Positions 32,363 to 33,321 of a stretch of 33,321 bases of DNA are shown piece by piece. The notes under the pieces were generated by a model. It was given only the letters and a program-made list of their open reading frames with translations. It had not been told where the DNA came from and did not search any database. The position numbers and the translations under genes are program-made. The stretch comes from Thermoplasmatales archaeon SW_10_69_26 (GTDB lineage: Archaea; Thermoplasmatota; SW-10-69-26): positions 1 through 33,321 of the forward strand of contig PXUB01000011.1 of NCBI GenBank assembly GCA_003009755.1, given 5' to 3'. The first letter of the stretch is position 1, and each line of letters starts with the position of its first letter.

Positions 32363-32998
32363 GTGCGCGTGCTCCTGCTGCTCTCCGGCGGCATCGATTC
32401 ACCCGTGGCTGGACGCTTCTTGCAGGAGAACGGCCACGACGTCGCCGCCTTGCACTTCAGCCAGGAGCCGTTCACCGACGCCTCCCCCGAGGACAAGTCG
32501 GCCACCTGCGCCGACCACCTCGGCATCGAGCCGTTGTGGGTGTCGCGCGCCGGGGAACGCTTCGGCGAGCTGACGAGCACGTGCGAGCATCGGCTGTACT
32601 TCGTGCTCTCCAAGCGGTTGATGCTCGCCGCCGGTGACCGCCTGGCTCGCCGGGAGGGCTTCGACGCGATCGCGACCGGCGAGAACCTCGGCCAGGTGTC
32701 CTCGCAAACCCTGCAGAACCTCTCCGTCATCCACGAGGCCACCCAGCTCCCGGTCCTGACACCGCTGTTGGCCCTCGACAAGGACGAGATCGTCGACGCC
32801 GCGCGCGAGTTCGGCACCTACGAGATGTCGACCGGGCCGGAGATGTGCGACACGCTGGGCCCCGACCATCCGGCGACGGCCGCCGACGTCGACGAGATCA
32901 CCGAGGCCGAGGAGGCCACCGACCTGGACGAGATGGCAGCCGACCTCGTCGCCGAGGACAACCTCGCCCGCGTCCAACCGGAAGCCGTCTCGGCTTGA
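32363..32998 (+). CDS. ThiI-like tRNA 4-thiouridine synthase domain protein, lacking THUMP
   Basis: This 211-residue protein starts MRVLLLLSGGIDSPVAGR, with the PP-loop SGGIDS at residues 8-13. It continues with the ThiI signature GENLGQVSSQTLQNL and the CDTLGPDHPAT motif, which matches the ThiI C-terminus. ThiI adenylates tRNA U8 and inserts sulfur, and may also serve thiamine synthesis. The THUMP and ferredoxin-like domains usually found before the PP-loop are absent here, so tRNA recognition must come from elsewhere or the substrate differs. GTG 32363 is supported by a TATA-like GGATAAACTG about 28 nt upstream, consistent with a leaderless mRNA. The frame is open further upstream without any domain. 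The C-terminal tail is acidic. Confidence 0.88.
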   Translation: MRVLLLLSGGIDSPVAGRFLQENGHDVAALHFSQEPFTDASPEDKSATCADHLGIEPLWVSRAGERFGELTSTCEHRLYFVLSKRLMLAAGDRLARREGFDAIATGENLGQVSSQTLQNLSVIHEATQLPVLTPLLALDKDEIVDAAREFGTYEMSTGPEMCDTLGPDHPATAADVDEITEAEEATDLDEMAADLVAEDNLARVQPEAVSA

Positions 32999-33149
32999 GG
33001 TCAGCCGACGACGAGCCCAGCGAGACGCTCTCGATAGGCCGCAGTGGATCCTCCTTACCTTACCGATGCTCCCCTAGGGCCGGTCTGTGAATCGTGGTGC
33101 ACGCCAGGTTTGCGCCGAACGCAGAGATGCGAGGGAGCCGACCGACGAG
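32999..33149. other. Spacer after the ThiI-like gene
   Basis: I see no gene here. Short frames are present but lack a start with a ribosome-binding site or coding character. It leads into the repeat at 33150. Confidence 0.4.
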
Positions 33150-33321
33150 CTTAGACTGCCGGACGTGTTTTGCTTACGCTCTCGCGCCGGTCTCGGGAGA
33201 CCGGGCACGGTCTGCCGAGAGGACGAGCCCGGAGGGCTCGTGCGAATGAGCGAGGCAAGGTCGCGGAGCCCGAGGAAGGAAACCCCGAAAATTTCCGACC
33301 CTCCGGTGGTTGCAGGCCCGC
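33150..33321. repeat. Stem-loop repeat, copy 2 (cut by window edge)
   Basis: The stretch opens with CTTAGACTGCCGGACGT and then TTTGCTTACGCTCTCGC, aligning with 18260-18296, including an 11-base identity CTGCCGGACGT. It contains hairpins 33188-33205 (7 bp, CCGGTCT/AGACCGG) and 33224-33242 (8 bp, ACGAGCCC/GGGCTCGT). A block AAGGTCGCGGAGCCCGAGGAAGG (given here only as its ends AAGG and GAAGG, near 33258-33280) resembles 18310-18332. It continues past the window edge. Confidence 0.65.

Noticed and set aside
33250-33321. A tRNA gene at the window edge
   Set aside because: No T-loop consensus, anticodon arm or acceptor pairing could be laid out on either strand. I saw no tRNA elsewhere in the window.

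Overview
This window is a GC-rich stretch of an archaeal genome, most likely from a euryarchaeon adapted to salt. The archaeal assignment rests on RNA polymerase subunit F and ribosomal protein L21e, a Pus10 pseudouridine synthase, a class 1 release factor with NIKS and GGQ motifs, the Hef helicase-nuclease, RadA, an RPA-like OB-fold protein, UPF0147, a DUF1931 histone-fold protein, an archaeal-type prepilin peptidase, and TATA/BRE-like promoters that often sit where a leaderless mRNA would be expected. Salt adaptation is inferred from the very acidic proteins, the exported lipoproteins with an [L][A/T]GC lipobox, and an acyltransferase that closely follows a haloarchaeal pattern. The sequence alone does not fix the class (Halobacteria, a Thermoplasmatota lineage or another saline group).

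Layout. 1-1824 (minus): an information-processing operon pus10 - rpl21e - rpoF, the last cut by the window edge. 1947-7165 (plus): an exported-protein region with a secreted beta-rich protein, a small unknown protein, a lipoprotein with a duplicated domain, and a CocE/S15-family lipoprotein hydrolase. 7162-7971 (minus): a short-chain dehydrogenase. 8085-11808 (plus): a 559-residue protein of unknown family, then a secreted galactose-oxidase-like protein that keeps every copper and Cys-Tyr cofactor residue I can map. 17255 down to 11805 (minus): a tightly coupled six-gene operon encoding a secreted protein, a DUF4129-like membrane protein, a polytopic membrane protein, a MoxR AAA+ ATPase, a DUF58 protein and another membrane protein. 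17383-18249 (plus): a PfkB-family sugar kinase.

18257-18750 is a non-coding array of about ten stem-loops; a relative of its left end recurs at the right edge of the window (33150-33321). 18894-25251 (plus, with one minus gene) carries prf1, a prepilin peptidase, an exported membrane-anchored protein on the other strand, hef overlapping an acyltransferase gene, UPF0147, and a 53-residue histone-fold protein. 31852 down to 25497 (minus) holds radA, an operon of a possible TraB-like protein, a ParB/SerK-like protein and an RPA-like protein, the nrdR-nrdJ operon (repressor plus B12-dependent ribonucleotide reductase), and a small membrane protein. A broken secreted-protein remnant lies at about 31875-32216. 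32363-32998 (plus) is a ThiI-like thiolation enzyme without a THUMP domain.

How the genes fit together: DNA metabolism is well represented (Hef, RadA, RPA, NrdJ/NrdR, histone fold), as is translation (L21e, Pus10, ThiI, aRF1). The most unusual content is the copper-radical oxidase next to the MoxR/DUF58/DUF4129 operon, the hairpin arrays, a possible UGA-terminated leader peptide upstream of the release-factor gene, and two CTAG sequences that serve as stop codons for both genes of a convergent pair.
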